Assembly (NCBI GenBank): GCA_900168235.1
Contig: FUZG01000008.1
Span: forward strand, 1 to 64,000
Direction of reading: 5' to 3'
Source: Lachnospiraceae bacterium
Lineage (GTDB): Bacteria > Bacillota > Clostridia > Lachnospirales > Lachnospiraceae
Length of the DNA stretch: 64,000 nucleotides
In this document: in pieces, positions 1 through 9,090 of the stretch
Layout: every line of letters begins with the position of its first letter
How positions within the stretch are numbered: position 1 is the first letter of the stretch
Position numbers and translations under genes: made by a program
The notes under the pieces: generated by a model
Databases searched by the model: none
What the model saw: the letters and a program-made list of their open reading frames with translations, nothing else
Told to the model about the DNA's origin: nothing

Positions 1-1
1 G

Positions 2-370
2 CGAAAAATAATTTACAATCAATACAAGGTGGATATAAGAGATATCATCAAGCAACTGTGTAGTTATAAAGGCGTTGAGATAATAGAGGGACATTTAATG
101 CCGGATCATATACACATGTTGGTGAGCATTCCACCGAAGATGAGTGTATCGTCGTTTATGGGATATCTGAAGGGTAAAAGTGCGCTTATGATATTCGATA
201 GACATGCAAACTTGAAATATAAGTTTGGAAATCGTCACTTTTGGGCAGAAGGATACTATGTAAGTACGGTAGGATTGAATGAAGCCACAATAAGAAAGAA
301 CATTCAGGAACAGGAAAAGCACGATATAGCCATGGATAAACTGAGTGTAAACCACCCGTTGGACGGGTAG
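2..370 (+). CDS. tnpA: IS200/IS605-type transposase TnpA, 5' end outside window
   Basis: The open frame continues upstream of base 1, so only the C-terminal ~122 residues are visible. The HUH motif appears as His-Ile-His in MPDHIHMLVSIPPK, and the Gly-Tyr-Tyr stretch near the end (EGYYVST) supplies the candidate catalytic tyrosine. Y1 transposases of this family cut and rejoin single-stranded DNA at hairpin ends. A short hairpin (ACCCGT, 3-base loop, ACGGGT, 354-368) overlaps the stop codon and may belong to the right end of the element. No tnpB accessory gene follows. The family is clear; whether the copy is intact cannot be judged here. Confidence 0.88.
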   Translation, partial: RKIIYNQYKVDIRDIIKQLCSYKGVEIIEGHLMPDHIHMLVSIPPKMSVSSFMGYLKGKSALMIFDRHANLKYKFGNRHFWAEGYYVSTVGLNEATIRKNIQEQEKHDIAMDKLSVNHPLDG

Positions 371-386
371 TTCTGATGATAGGATA

Positions 387-415
387 TTGACAAAAAGCAA
401 TCATACTGCTACGAT
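387..415 (+). promoter_or_regulatory. Promoter of the toxin-antitoxin pair
   Basis: TTGACA (387-392), 17-base spacer, TACGAT (410-415). It lies just outside the transposase frame and about 50 bases before the TTG start of the toxin-like gene. No clear operator palindrome is seen. Confidence 0.5.
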
Positions 416-467
416 GATGATGGAATAAATTAAAAATAATATCATATACTCTGCGGAGGATGAAGTA

Positions 468-854
468 TTGAACATAGATCAGAAAGACATAGAGCAGTAT
501 CTTTCCGAGGTGAAGGAAGCTGTTGAAAAGGATAATTACCGGCTAGATCGAAACGCCAGACGTCAGGATAACATCAATCTGTTTCTGGATTATGTTATCG
601 ACGAGGCAAAAGCCAAAGATATAATATTGAGCCTTACTGCAATGGATTTTTCGGAGATCCTGCAGAATGAGCATAAAGGTTATGAACATGAAAAGCTGTA
701 TGTATTTGGCAAGGATGTAATCCTTTTGGAGAGGAATGGAACAGAAGAAAAAACAGTATCTCTGTATATCAAGTTTAACAAGCTGGAGAACTGCTTCGTG
801 ATCGTAATTTCGTTCCATGAACAGAAATATCCGCTTACATACTATTTCAGATAA
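468..854 (+). CDS. MqsR-like toxin of a Panacea toxin-antitoxin pair
   Basis: A 128-residue protein starting at TTG, fixed by GGAGGA at 455-460 seven bases upstream. The C-terminal half (VLYVFGKDVILL-like stretch, then SLYIKFNKLEN and VIVISFHEQ near the end) resembles the small MqsR/RelE-fold RNase-like proteins that precede DUF4065 antitoxins in Firmicutes. The next gene, 27 bases downstream, encodes a zinc-ribbon/HTH/Panacea protein, which fits a toxin-first pair. Activity as an mRNA interferase is inferred from the pairing and resemblance; I cannot assign catalytic residues. It sits directly after a transposase, typical for mobile toxin-antitoxin genes. Confidence 0.6.
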   Translation: MNIDQKDIEQYLSEVKEAVEKDNYRLDRNARRQDNINLFLDYVIDEAKAKDIILSLTAMDFSEILQNEHKGYEHEKLYVFGKDVILLERNGTEEKTVSLYIKFNKLENCFVIVISFHEQKYPLTYYFR

Positions 855-881
855 TCAGGAGGCAAATCGGAGGTGACCATT

Positions 882-1892
882 ATGACAGAGAAGGGAAGAA
901 GAGATTTCTGCATAGAGTGCAGGAAAGAGACCGAGTACCTTTTGCAGAAGAAGGACATCGTGAAGAATATAAGGGATAAGGAATATACCTTTGCAATTAC
1001 TGTGGCTGTCTGCACAGAATGCGGGGAAGAAATGAGTATTCCGGGTCTTATTGATAAGAATGTTCAGGAAATCGATGAGCAGTACAGGACGGCAGAGGGG
1101 CTTGTATCGATTGATGATATCGAAAGGCTGATGAAGATCTATAAGATTGGAAAGGCTCCGTTGTCCCTGGCGCTTGGGTTCGGAGAGGTGACGATTCCGA
1201 GATACCTGGAAGGACAGGTGCCTTCCAAAGAGTATTCGGATATCATGAAAGCAGCGCTTTCATCTCCGGCATACATGAAGCAGAAGCTCATGGAGAACAG
1301 GGAGAAGCTGACGGATGCGGCATACAGGAAAGCTTTTACCGCGGCAGAAAGCATAGAAAGCCTGTTTTCCGTATCAGATAAGATGCTCCGGGTGATCGCA
1401 TATATCTTTGAAAAGCTGGAGGAGGTAACGCCCCTCATGCTTCAGAAGCTGCTTTACTTTATCCAGGGAGTGTATTCCGCATTATATGGAAGACCAATCT
1501 TTGAAGAGGATTGCAGGGCTTGGGTACACGGTCCGGTCTATCCGGAGGTATATGAGCTGTTCCGGGATTTCAAATATAATCCGATCGATGATGCGCGGTT
1601 CGCGCTTCTGGAAGGGACAGAGGATGCCCTGACGGATGACGAGAAACGTGTAATTGACCTTGTTGTGAATACGTTTGGGATGTATGGCGGAAAGGTACTG
1701 GAGAGGATCACACATAATGAGGATCCGTGGATGGAAGCGAGAAAAGGATATGGAGACAGCATTCCTTCCAGTGAGCTTCTGCCGAAAGAACGGATCATGA
1801 AGTATTATATCCTTATAAACCAGAAATACGGCATAGACACGGAGGACGGTCTTCGGACATATATCCATGACATGCTTGATAAAGCATCATGA
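882..1892 (+). CDS. Antitoxin-type zinc-ribbon/HTH protein with Panacea (DUF4065) domain
   Basis: About 336 residues. The N-terminus has two Cys pairs (CIEC and CTEC, within the first 55 residues) forming a zinc ribbon as in MqsA antitoxins. An HTH-like region follows (residues ~75-130, with the LALGFGEVTIPRYLEG stretch), then a C-terminal Panacea/SocA-like domain (~165-335, with LMLQKLLYFIQGVYSALYG and the AWVHGPVYPEVY signature). Panacea domains are known to neutralise many unrelated toxins. A GTG at 873 is also in frame, but ATG 882 is chosen because GGAGG at 869-873 sits eight bases before it. Likely autoregulatory with the preceding gene. Confidence 0.75.
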   Translation: MTEKGRRDFCIECRKETEYLLQKKDIVKNIRDKEYTFAITVAVCTECGEEMSIPGLIDKNVQEIDEQYRTAEGLVSIDDIERLMKIYKIGKAPLSLALGFGEVTIPRYLEGQVPSKEYSDIMKAALSSPAYMKQKLMENREKLTDAAYRKAFTAAESIESLFSVSDKMLRVIAYIFEKLEEVTPLMLQKLLYFIQGVYSALYGRPIFEEDCRAWVHGPVYPEVYELFRDFKYNPIDDARFALLEGTEDALTDDEKRVIDLVVNTFGMYGGKVLERITHNEDPWMEARKGYGDSIPSSELLPKERIMKYYILINQKYGIDTEDGLRTYIHDMLDKAS

Positions 1893-1928
1893 TCCATAAT
1901 AATTGAATCCGGTTTATAAAATCAGAGC

Positions 1929-1977
1929 ATAAGGCTCAGAAGAGTTAAATCTTCTGGGTCTTATTTTTTGCTTTTTT
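1929..1977 (+). terminator. Rho-independent terminator after the TA pair
   Basis: 13-bp stem with G-U pairs (AAGGCTCAGAAGA 1931-1943, TCTTCTGGGTCTT 1950-1962), six-base loop, then a T-rich run. Confidence 0.8.
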
Positions 1978-2070
1978 CTCTGAGAGGGGTTTAAAAGATC
2001 CCTCTTTCTTTGACTGGGATTTGAGGGGAACTGGCCCTTCACAAAATCTCATTTCAAAGGAGGGTAATTC

Positions 2071-2310
2071 ATGAGTGAGTTACAGATTTTCAACAATACG
2101 GAATTTGGCTCTGTCCGCAGCCTTATGGTAAATTGTGAGCCGTATTTTATCGCGAAGGATATTGCTCTTAGGGTACGCAAATCCGCAGAAAGCTGTCAGG
2201 GATCATGTTGATGATGAAGACAAAGGGGTGAACGAAATGGTCACCACTGGCGGAAAGCAGTCGTTCGTTGTGATCAACGAGTCCGGTCTGTACAGCCTGC
2301 TATACAGGTC
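2071..2310 (+). pseudogene. Prophage antirepressor (Bro-N domain), frameshifted and truncated
   Basis: AAAGGAGGG precedes an ATG at 2071. The first 31 codons read like the start of a Bro-N antirepressor (MSELQIFNN, then PYFIAKDIA). Near 2163 the frame is lost, and the rest of the domain (LLGYANPQKAVRDHVDDED, FVVINESGLYSLLYRS) continues in the +2 frame. At about 2308 it runs directly into serine-recombinase sequence, so the DNA-binding C-terminal half is gone. This is a prophage relic with at least one indel and one deletion junction. Confidence 0.8.
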
Positions 2311-2787
2311 GATGGTTATAGTCTTGATGCTCAGAAGGAAAAACTTCGCAGATATGCAGAGTATCAGGAAATGGAGATTGCTCATGAGTATTCTGATGAA
2401 GGCTTTTCTGGTAAAAACATACAGGGAAGGCGTGAGCAAAAAGCCCGTGAAGGTAGATGGAATGGCGGCTTTGCTCCATATGGATATAAACTTGAAAATG
2501 GTGAACTTGTCATAGCTGAGGATGAAGTGGATATAATTAAAATGATTTATAATCGCTACATTCACACAAACTCTGGAATTAATGGAGTAGCTGCTTATCT
2601 TAATAATCATGGCTATACCAAAAAGCTCAGGCAGAACAATACGATAGCAGGATTTTCAACTTCCTTTGTAAAGAGGGTTCTTGATAATCCTGTATATATG
2701 GGCAAGATCGCTTATGGTAGACGCAAGACAGAAAAGAAAATTGGCAAAATCCGTTACGTGAGCGAGCCGGAAGCGAGTGAACAGTAA
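2308..2787 (+). pseudogene. Large serine recombinase fragment with internal deletion
   Basis: Translation from 2308 reads VDGYSLDAQKEKLRRY and SDEGFSGKNIQGR, the middle of a resolvase catalytic domain without the N-terminal catalytic serine. It jumps at about residue 42 into REQKAREGRWNGGFAPYGY, the start of the recombinase domain; the roughly 60-80 residues normally between these are missing. It then continues to AYGRRKTEKK and stops at 2785-2787 without the coiled coil and C-terminal part. It is fused to the Bro-N relic upstream. A matching C-terminal scrap lies at 5987-6148, beyond the chemoreceptor and MerR genes. Confidence 0.85.
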
Positions 2788-2791
2788 CGCT
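2758..2791. repeat. Short hairpin repeat, family B copy 1
   Basis: CGTTAC ... GTAACG ends enclose a GTGAGCGAGC ... GCGAGTGAAC core. A close relative lies at 43227-43257 (GTGAGCGAGC, GCGAGCGAAC, GGTAAC). The copy spans the accidental stop codon of the recombinase fragment. Confidence 0.45.
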
Positions 2792-2994
2792 CTTTGTGAA
2801 GTAGCATGCAGATAAAAAAGTGTTTACTTTCAAATACAAATTTATAATTTCATTATTTTCTTCATATAACGTTTATAAAGTTTATTTTTTGTTAAAACTA
2901 AATTTGTTGACCTGGTGGTAACAACCGGGTTTATAAAATCGTGTACACAAAAATTAAAGATTGATAAACGTAGATAAGAATTTAGGAGGAAACA

Positions 2995-4989
2995 ATGAAA
3001 TTACCTAAGCTCAACAGGCTTAAAGGCAGTGTGAAAGTGAAATTGATAGCTCTTATGCTGTTAATAGCTATCATACCACTGACAGTAGCAGTTACCATCA
3101 GCTATTCAAGCTCAACTGCAAGTTCCAAGCAGTCAGCAAAAGAAACGATCGAATGGCAGGCGAAATTCATTGAATCGGAAGTTGATAAGATGTTTAATAA
3201 CAGTCTTACAGCTCTTACAAGTTTTGCATCATCTCCGCAGACGGTAGCTTTTCTTAAAGGAGAACTTACTGATTCTGCTGCGATAAAACAGCAGATGATC
3301 GATATAAATGAAGCATTCGATGATGATAATACTATTGTTATGTCTAACACTGAAGGAATGATGGTTCTCAGAAGCGATAACGGAGAATTAAAAAGTATTG
3401 CTGAGAGAGACTATTTCCAAAATGCTGTTGCAGGTAAGCCATTTGTTTCCAATGTATTTGTAAGTTCTGTTACAAAGACAAGAAATATATGTATAGCGGT
3501 TCCGGTTGTTGATTCAGCAACAAAGAAGGTTTTGGGTGTTGTTCACAAAACATTTGATCCTAATGATATTCATGAAATGCTTCGGGAAGAAGCAGATGAA
3601 GCATTTCTTGTTGATAAAAATGCTGACATGGTAGCACATTCACAGTTAGAAATTAATGCAGATGATGAAGCACAGAATTTTTCATCATCACCGTATATGA
3701 CTTCAAATGATACAACAGGATTTTACATCAGTAACTCGAAGGGATATCCGGTATATCTGTGCTATGCCAAGAATGAATTGTCCGGTTATACCATATGTGC
3801 AGCGGTAAGTGAGAAAAATGTTCTTAAAGCAGCTGCAAGCAGTGCTAATAGCATCATTTTTGTTGGACTGATACTGATACTTATGGTTCTTGTTCTTTCA
3901 TTCTTTATTGCGAACAGCTTCACCAGTCCTATGCTCGAAGTAAATAATCTTCTTTCGGCATTGGCAAATGGTGAATTTATAAAAATAGATAAATTTACAA
4001 ATAGAAGCGATGAATTCGGACATATGATAAACAATTCAAATGCTGTTGTCGATAAGCTTCAGAGTATTGTAGATCATATTAAGCAATCATCGGGCACAGT
4101 AAATGCATCTTCAGAAGAGTTATCTGAGATGGCAAACCAGATAGCTTCTACAACAGAGAGTGTTGCAGAGGCAGTACAGGACATTGCATCAGGTGCTTCA
4201 GAGCAGGCAAAAGAAGTTCAGAACTCTGTTAATAACGCAAGCATGATCACTGAGGCTATTGAGAATGTACAGGGATCTGCAAATGGTCTTAACGTTCTTG
4301 CAGGTCGCATGAGAACTGCTTCTGAGACATCAGGTAAGTCTCTTGCAAACTTCCGTGAGTCAAGTGAAGTAATGGCTCATAAGATTGTAGACATCGCAGA
4401 AAAAATCTCGGATACACAGAATGCTGTAGCAGATATTAATGCAAGAGTAGAAGGAATATCCGGAATCGCTGCACAGACAAATCTTCTGTCACTTAATGCA
4501 TCGATCGAGGCTGCAAGAGCAGGAGATGCAGGTAGGGGATTTGCAGTAGTAGCAGATGAGATCAGAAAGCTTGCAGATGATTCTGAGACCTTGGCAAGCG
4601 AGATTCATAGTGTCATGGAGACACTTCTTGACGAGTCAAGATCAGCTGTTAACGCGGCTAATGAAATCATTGAAGAGAATAGATCACAGCAGAAGGCTTT
4701 GGCAGAAACAATAGATGCAGTAAAGGGAATGCTTGGAGATATCGAAAAGACAGTTGAAAGTGTTGCTCAGATATCCGGTGAGACAGATACATGTGTAAAT
4801 TCCAACAAGAATGTATCTAATTCTATGGCATCTCTATCAGCTATTTCTGAAGAAAATGCAGCTGCAACAGAGACAACCGGTGCTTCTGTTGAGGAGTTGT
4901 CCGCAACTGTAACGACACTTGCGGAATCAGCGACAGCTCTTAAGGACATTGCTGAGAAACTTAACGAAGAAATGCAGTTCTTCAAATAA
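2995..4989 (+). CDS. Methyl-accepting chemotaxis protein, dCache-type sensor
   Basis: 664 residues with AGGAGG five bases before the ATG. Order: TM1 (~17-40), a large extracellular double-Cache-like ligand domain (~41-280), TM2 (~283-306), HAMP (~306-360), methylation helices, and the conserved signalling tip near residues 485-525 ([16 protein letters not shown] followed by [13 protein letters not shown]). It ends in MQFFK, with no CheR-tethering pentapeptide. It transmits ligand binding to CheA/CheW at the membrane. No che genes are in the window. It lies between two serine-recombinase fragments, suggesting an arrival or rearrangement at an integrase site. Confidence 0.95.
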   Translation: MKLPKLNRLKGSVKVKLIALMLLIAIIPLTVAVTISYSSSTASSKQSAKETIEWQAKFIESEVDKMFNNSLTALTSFASSPQTVAFLKGELTDSAAIKQQMIDINEAFDDDNTIVMSNTEGMMVLRSDNGELKSIAERDYFQNAVAGKPFVSNVFVSSVTKTRNICIAVPVVDSATKKVLGVVHKTFDPNDIHEMLREEADEAFLVDKNADMVAHSQLEINADDEAQNFSSSPYMTSNDTTGFYISNSKGYPVYLCYAKNELSGYTICAAVSEKNVLKAAASSANSIIFVGLILILMVLVLSFFIANSFTSPMLEVNNLLSALANGEFIKIDKFTNRSDEFGHMINNSNAVVDKLQSIVDHIKQSSGTVNASSEELSEMANQIASTTESVAEAVQDIASGASEQAKEVQNSVNNASMITEAIENVQGSANGLNVLAGRMRTASETSGKSLANFRESSEVMAHKIVDIAEKISDTQNAVADINARVEGISGIAAQTNLLSLNASIEAARAGDAGRGFAVVADEIRKLADDSETLASEIHSVMETLLDESRSAVNAANEIIEENRSQQKALAETIDAVKGMLGDIEKTVESVAQISGETDTCVNSNKNVSNSMASLSAISEENAAATETTGASVEELSATVTTLAESATALKDIAEKLNEEMQFFK

Positions 4990-4998
4990 AAACATATT

Positions 4999-5055
4999 AA
5001 AAGAGGTATCATTCAAGCTTCGAAAAAAGAAAGAAGTAATGGTGATACCTCTTTT
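4999..5055. terminator. Possible long-loop terminator shared by convergent genes
   Basis: Perfect 13-bp inverted repeat (AAAAGAGGTATCA 4999-5011, TGATACCTCTTTT 5043-5055) with a 31-base loop. It spans the 3' end of the convergent merR-type gene. The loop is long for a classic terminator, so the function is tentative. Confidence 0.4.
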
Positions 5056-5791
5056 CTGCATCAAAAAATCGGGAAATAAGGATAGCGTAAATTGTATGAA
5101 ATTCTCTGGAATACTTTTTTGTTATGGATGCTTTGAAATCATCAACTATGGTTTCGTTAATCGGGATTCTTCCGATCACATCAATAATCTGGCTGACAAC
5201 ATGAGATTTTTCTATGACGATGCCCTTATTTATCTTAAGAAAATCAGCATAGGATTTCTCGGTAATTAAGCCAAAGCATTCCATATTGTGATGATGACCA
5301 TCAATTGTAAGCGCAGTAGAAAAAAACTGCGAATTGTTAAAAGCATACTGCATGGCAGAGAAGTATTCATTGGTATGATCAGTGGTATATGGAATAAAAA
5401 ACAGATCTATCATGTCTGTTTCCGAAATATCTTCGATATGATCCATGGCGCCGCGAAGATAGGCAAAATCCCGCCGTGTTTTTTCAAGCAGGAGTTCATA
5501 TTGCTTTATAACGTTCGTAAAATAATCGGTATGATCTTCGAGCATATCGACTATTTTTGGAAAATCCATATCAAAAATAGCATCTTTTGTGTTGGAAAGC
5601 GTAAAACCTAATGAGCGATATTTAAGGATGTCAATGATCGTGCTCACATCCCAGTAACTATATTCTCTGTAGCCATTAGCCGGGTTGATGTGCGGACGAA
5701 GCAGTCCAAGCCTCTCATAATGGCGCAGAGTCTCTCTCGTGACATTGAAGATCTGACATATTTGCTTAGTGGAATACTTCGATGTGCTCAT
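5009..5791 (-). CDS. MerR-family transcriptional regulator
   Basis: 260 residues. The N-terminal winged helix (residues ~5-75) has the MerR pattern: YSTKQICQIFNVTRETLRHYERLGLL, then HINPANGYREYSYWDV. A coiled-coil dimer helix follows (~85-125), then a C-terminal domain (~130-260) resembling GyrI-like effector-binding regions only vaguely. No Cys cluster suggests metal or redox sensing, so the ligand is probably an organic molecule. It is convergent with the chemoreceptor and ends 20 bases from it. The target is unknown; MerR proteins often regulate a neighbouring or their own promoter. Confidence 0.85.
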   Translation of the reverse strand: MSTSKYSTKQICQIFNVTRETLRHYERLGLLRPHINPANGYREYSYWDVSTIIDILKYRSLGFTLSNTKDAIFDMDFPKIVDMLEDHTDYFTNVIKQYELLLEKTRRDFAYLRGAMDHIEDISETDMIDLFFIPYTTDHTNEYFSAMQYAFNNSQFFSTALTIDGHHHNMECFGLITEKSYADFLKINKGIVIEKSHVVSQIIDVIGRIPINETIVDDFKASITKKYSREFHTIYAILISRFFDAEKRYHHYFFLFSKLE

Positions 5792-5986
5792 ACTGAGTCC
5801 CCATAAAATATGCGAAAATTAATTCATGTTGCTGCCTATAAAGTACATATCGTCTCTTATATAAGTCTTATACATAGTTTCGATTAAAAGATGCAGGATA
5901 TTTAATATATGATCCAGATGGCATTAAGTCAGCGCTTAAAGACAGAGCTGATGAAATTGCCTATCCGGGTTAGATTGAATAATAAT

Positions 5987-6148
5987 TTTACACAGATTTT
6001 ACAAAAACATAATATCTACAAAGCTCTAATCTTTTTTGACAAAATGTATGAGCCAATGAATGAAGCGGAACGCAGAGAGTTCCTGACATAGTTCATTGAA
6101 AAGGTTGAGATTTATGAAGAAGAGCAAGCAAACGGACAGTGGCTTAAA
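5987..6148 (+). pseudogene. C-terminal scrap of a large serine recombinase
   Basis: Reads FTQILQKHNIYKALIFFDKM, then MNEAERREFLT, an in-frame TAG at 6089-6091, and continues FIEKVEIYEEEQANGQWLKY. This is the usual tail of the recombinase family whose middle part lies at 2308-2787. An unrelated short open stretch (5892-5973, ending ADEIAYPG) just upstream is another unidentified gene tail. The rest of 5792-6408 shows only the hairpin at 6153-6199. Confidence 0.75.
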
Positions 6149-6152
6149 TACA

Positions 6153-6199
6153 GGGATTCCGATAGACTACTCCTGAATAGAGGAGTTTGTTGGAATCCC
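6153..6199. terminator. Hairpin terminator after the recombinase scrap
   Basis: GGGATTCC ... GGAATCCC outer stem (6153-6160 and 6192-6199) with an inner CTCCT/AGGAG stem, followed by GTTTTCATT. Confidence 0.6.
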
Positions 6200-6408
6200 G
6201 TTTTCATTAATTAGTGGTCGGACTGCATAATTTTACTGAGCAAGGGACGATATAGAAAAAGCCGGGTGATCTTCATGCTATACTATGATATAAGGCAAAA
6301 CAGGATCCTTCTTGACCAGGCTGGAGGCATTTTGTAATAAGCTTCCGATAAAAATAATATACACAAATTCGATGAAGGGGTTTCGGAAGATTCTAGAGGG
6401 GTAAGAAT

Positions 6409-6914
6409 ATGGATATCAATATTTTGCTGATTCTGCAATCATTTCGTGAAGGCGTGGGAGCTGTTTTTACAGATTTTCAAGATGACATGGTTCGGTGAGA
6501 TGAACACCGTTTTGATCATTGCGGGGCTGATCTACTGGTGTGCCAGCAAGGAGATCGGGACGTATCTGCTGATGGGATGGTCCGGGAACCGCATCGTCTC
6601 TTTTTGGAGGGCTCGGGCTTAAGATGTCGAATGATACTTTTAAGGCAGTGGGCTGGAGCAGTGCGTTTCTTGCGGGATGGTTTCTGGAACGGCAGTTTGT
6701 GGGCTTTACAACAGAAGTGACCACGCAGCAGCGCTTCTTGCGTCTGACCGGAGGACTGCTGAGTTATTATGCAGTTTCTCTGATCATCAACCCGATCATC
6801 AAGGCATCAGCGGCAGGATTTGCAGGTACAGTGATCACGTGCTTCATCCAGATGTTCTATATCACATTTCTGTTTCCTGCCATCATAAAGATTGCAGAGC
6901 GCAAGTTTGAGTAA
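6409..6914 (+). pseudogene. PAP2-family membrane phosphatase, core deleted and frameshifted
   Basis: ATG 6409 begins MDINILLILQSFREGVG, like the N-terminus of Firmicute PAP2 phosphatases. A frameshift near 6478 moves the reading to the frame with MTWFGEMNTVLIIAGLIYWC and GWSGNRIV, which ends at a TAA near 6622. The membrane C-terminus then continues in another frame from 6624 (MSNDTFKAVGWSSAFLAGW to IIKIAERKFE). The catalytic central part with the KxxxxxxRP and SxxxH motifs is missing. This is a clear decayed gene, consistent with the scar-rich surroundings. Confidence 0.75.
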
Positions 6915-6985
6915 TTCTCATAGTCAGCCTGACAGCCGTGTTTTTCGAATGGATTCGAGATTAAGAAACTAAGGATAGGAATAAA

Positions 6986-8722
6986 ATGATTAGAAATTTG
7001 AAGACGATGGTCTCGTATTATGGAAAATACAGGGTAGTATTTTGGCTGGATCTTTTCCTTGCCGCATTGTCGGCGGCGATAGTATTGATAATCCCGCTTA
7101 TCGTGCGGTATGTGACAACAAAGCTGATATATGAAACACCCGCTGTGATCCTCTCACAGGGTAAATGGATCGCAGTCGGGCTCATCATTATGATACTGGT
7201 TGAATTTGGATGTAAATTTTACATTTCGAATGTAGGTCACGTGATGGGCAGCAGGATTGAGTATGACATGCGTGCAGAAGTATTCGATCATCTGCAGAAG
7301 CTGTCATTTGCTTTCTATGACAATCAGAAAGTCGGCGCGCTGATGTCAAGGATCACCACAGATCTCTTTGACATAACGGAGCTTATGCATCATGGACCGG
7401 AAAATATCATACTTTCCGTAATAAAGATCGCAGGAGCCATTGTGATACTCATTTCTATCAATCTGAAACTTGCTCTTGCGGCTATAGTCGTGCTTCCGTT
7501 CATGTTTACCTTTGCATTTGCAATGAACAAAAAAATGCGCAGAGCCTTTAAACGGAACAGGGAAAAGATTGCTGTGATCAATGGACAGATAGAGGACAAT
7601 CTGTCAGGTATCCGGGTGGTAAAATCCTTTGCGAATGAAGATATAGAAAATGAGAAATTTAAAGTCGGAAATATGGGATTTTTAAGCGCGAAAAAGAACA
7701 GCTATTTTTACATGGGAACTTTCCAGGCCGGCGTCGGCACCTTCACAATGATAATACAATGCGTTGTGATCATCTCCGGAATCATTCTGATAGCAGGCGG
7801 AAGCGTGGAGGCTTCGGATCTTATAACTTTCATGCTGTATATCAGTGTCCTGACTGAGCCGATAAATACACTCATAACCTTTACTGAGCAGTTTCAGAAT
7901 GGATATACAGGGTTCGAAAGATTTCGAGAGATCATGGAAACCATACCTGATATCAAGGACAAAAAGGATGCGGTGAATTTTGAGATCAAAAAGGGTGAGA
8001 TCACATTTTCGGATGTGTTTTTCAGGTATGAGGATGCCAATGATGCAGTTCTGTCGAATGTAAATCTTACAGTTCCTGCGGGGGCATACTATGCGCTCGT
8101 AGGATCATCAGGAGCAGGAAAAAGTACTCTTTGTTCGTTGATTCCCAGATTCTATGATGTCACAAAGGGAGCGATCTCCATTGACGGAGTTGATATTAGG
8201 GATGTGAAGCTTAAGAGTCTTCGGAATCAGATCGGAATAGTACAGCAGGACGTTTATCTTTTTGCCGGAACTATTATCGAAAATATTCTGTATGGGCGAC
8301 CTGATGCATCAAGGGAAGAAGTGATAGAAGCGGCAAAAAATGCCAATGCTCATGATTTCATTATGAGTATGCCTGACGGATATGATACTGATATCGGGCA
8401 GAGAGGTGTGAAACTGTCCGGCGGTCAGAAGCAGAGAATATCCATAGCAAGAGTTTTTCTGAAAAATCCGCCTATACTTATCTTTGATGAGGCAACATCC
8501 GCATTGGATAATGAATCCGAAAAAGTGGTGCAGGAAAGCCTTGAGACTCTCGCAGCGAACAGGACAACGATAGTTATAGCGCACAGACTTTCCACGATCA
8601 GAAATGCGCAGAAGATACTGGTTCTTACGGATAATGGAATAGAAGAGCAGGGAACCCACGATGAACTGATAGAGCAAAACGGAATATATCGTGGGCTGTA
8701 TGATATGCAGTTTAAGAATTGA
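6986..8722 (+). CDS. ABC exporter, fused permease and ATPase (MsbA/LmrA type)
   Basis: 578 residues, a half-transporter expected to homodimerise. Six membrane helices occupy residues ~15-310, with the ABC_membrane signature FDHLQKLSFAFYDNQKVGALMSRI. The ATPase domain carries Walker A GSSGAGKST (~372-380), the LSGGQKQR signature (~477), Walker B ILIFDEATSALD (~495-506) and an H-loop AHRLST (~532). Such proteins export lipids, drugs or peptides; no substrate can be assigned. There is no partner half-transporter next to it, favouring a homodimer. Upstream lies the PAP2 pseudogene. Confidence 0.93.
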   Translation: MIRNLKTMVSYYGKYRVVFWLDLFLAALSAAIVLIIPLIVRYVTTKLIYETPAVILSQGKWIAVGLIIMILVEFGCKFYISNVGHVMGSRIEYDMRAEVFDHLQKLSFAFYDNQKVGALMSRITTDLFDITELMHHGPENIILSVIKIAGAIVILISINLKLALAAIVVLPFMFTFAFAMNKKMRRAFKRNREKIAVINGQIEDNLSGIRVVKSFANEDIENEKFKVGNMGFLSAKKNSYFYMGTFQAGVGTFTMIIQCVVIISGIILIAGGSVEASDLITFMLYISVLTEPINTLITFTEQFQNGYTGFERFREIMETIPDIKDKKDAVNFEIKKGEITFSDVFFRYEDANDAVLSNVNLTVPAGAYYALVGSSGAGKSTLCSLIPRFYDVTKGAISIDGVDIRDVKLKSLRNQIGIVQQDVYLFAGTIIENILYGRPDASREEVIEAAKNANAHDFIMSMPDGYDTDIGQRGVKLSGGQKQRISIARVFLKNPPILIFDEATSALDNESEKVVQESLETLAANRTTIVIAHRLSTIRNAQKILVLTDNGIEEQGTHDELIEQNGIYRGLYDMQFKN

Positions 8723-8924
8723 TCATGTCCGGAAGTAAGCTGCAAAGAAAAGCTGAAGCTCCCGGGGCAGATATTCTAAACCGCAAAGCACCACCTGCAG
8801 CGGGTGAAGCCTTCGATGATGAAATATGCATCGACGGCTTTTTCTTGGCATAGCTCATGATTCCGATGACAGAGTCAAAATATGTATCAGGGATTGTGAA
8901 TAGTTTCTTGTGGAGTTCTTCCAT
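8712..8924 (-). CDS. Small hypothetical protein, possibly decayed
   Basis: 70 residues from an ATG (8922-8924) with AGGA six bases upstream on the minus strand. The first 35 residues (MEELHKKLFTIPDTYFDSV, then MSYAKKKPS) look like a real soluble protein of a type I have seen in Lachnospiraceae; the second half is low-complexity and may be a frameshifted tail. It overlaps the end of the convergent ABC gene by 11 bases. No function is assigned. Confidence 0.35.
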   Translation of the reverse strand: MEELHKKLFTIPDTYFDSVIGIMSYAKKKPSMHISSSKASPAAGGALRFRISAPGASAFLCSLLPDMINS

Positions 8925-9090
8925 AATGTTCCTGCGAAATAGTAAAAAACAGAAGCAAAAATAAAAAAACTTAAGCCAGATAATAATGGCGAATAAAGCA
9001 TATGTCAACGCAACAAAAAATTGTCACTTTGAGCTATAATGTGGCTAATAAATCTATCGAAGACCTCAACCAACAAGGGAGAAGACCACC

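Noticed and set aside
6467-6724. Minus-strand frame over the PAP2 relic
   Set aside because: The plus-strand pieces match PAP2 membrane segments in order; the antisense frame is chance.
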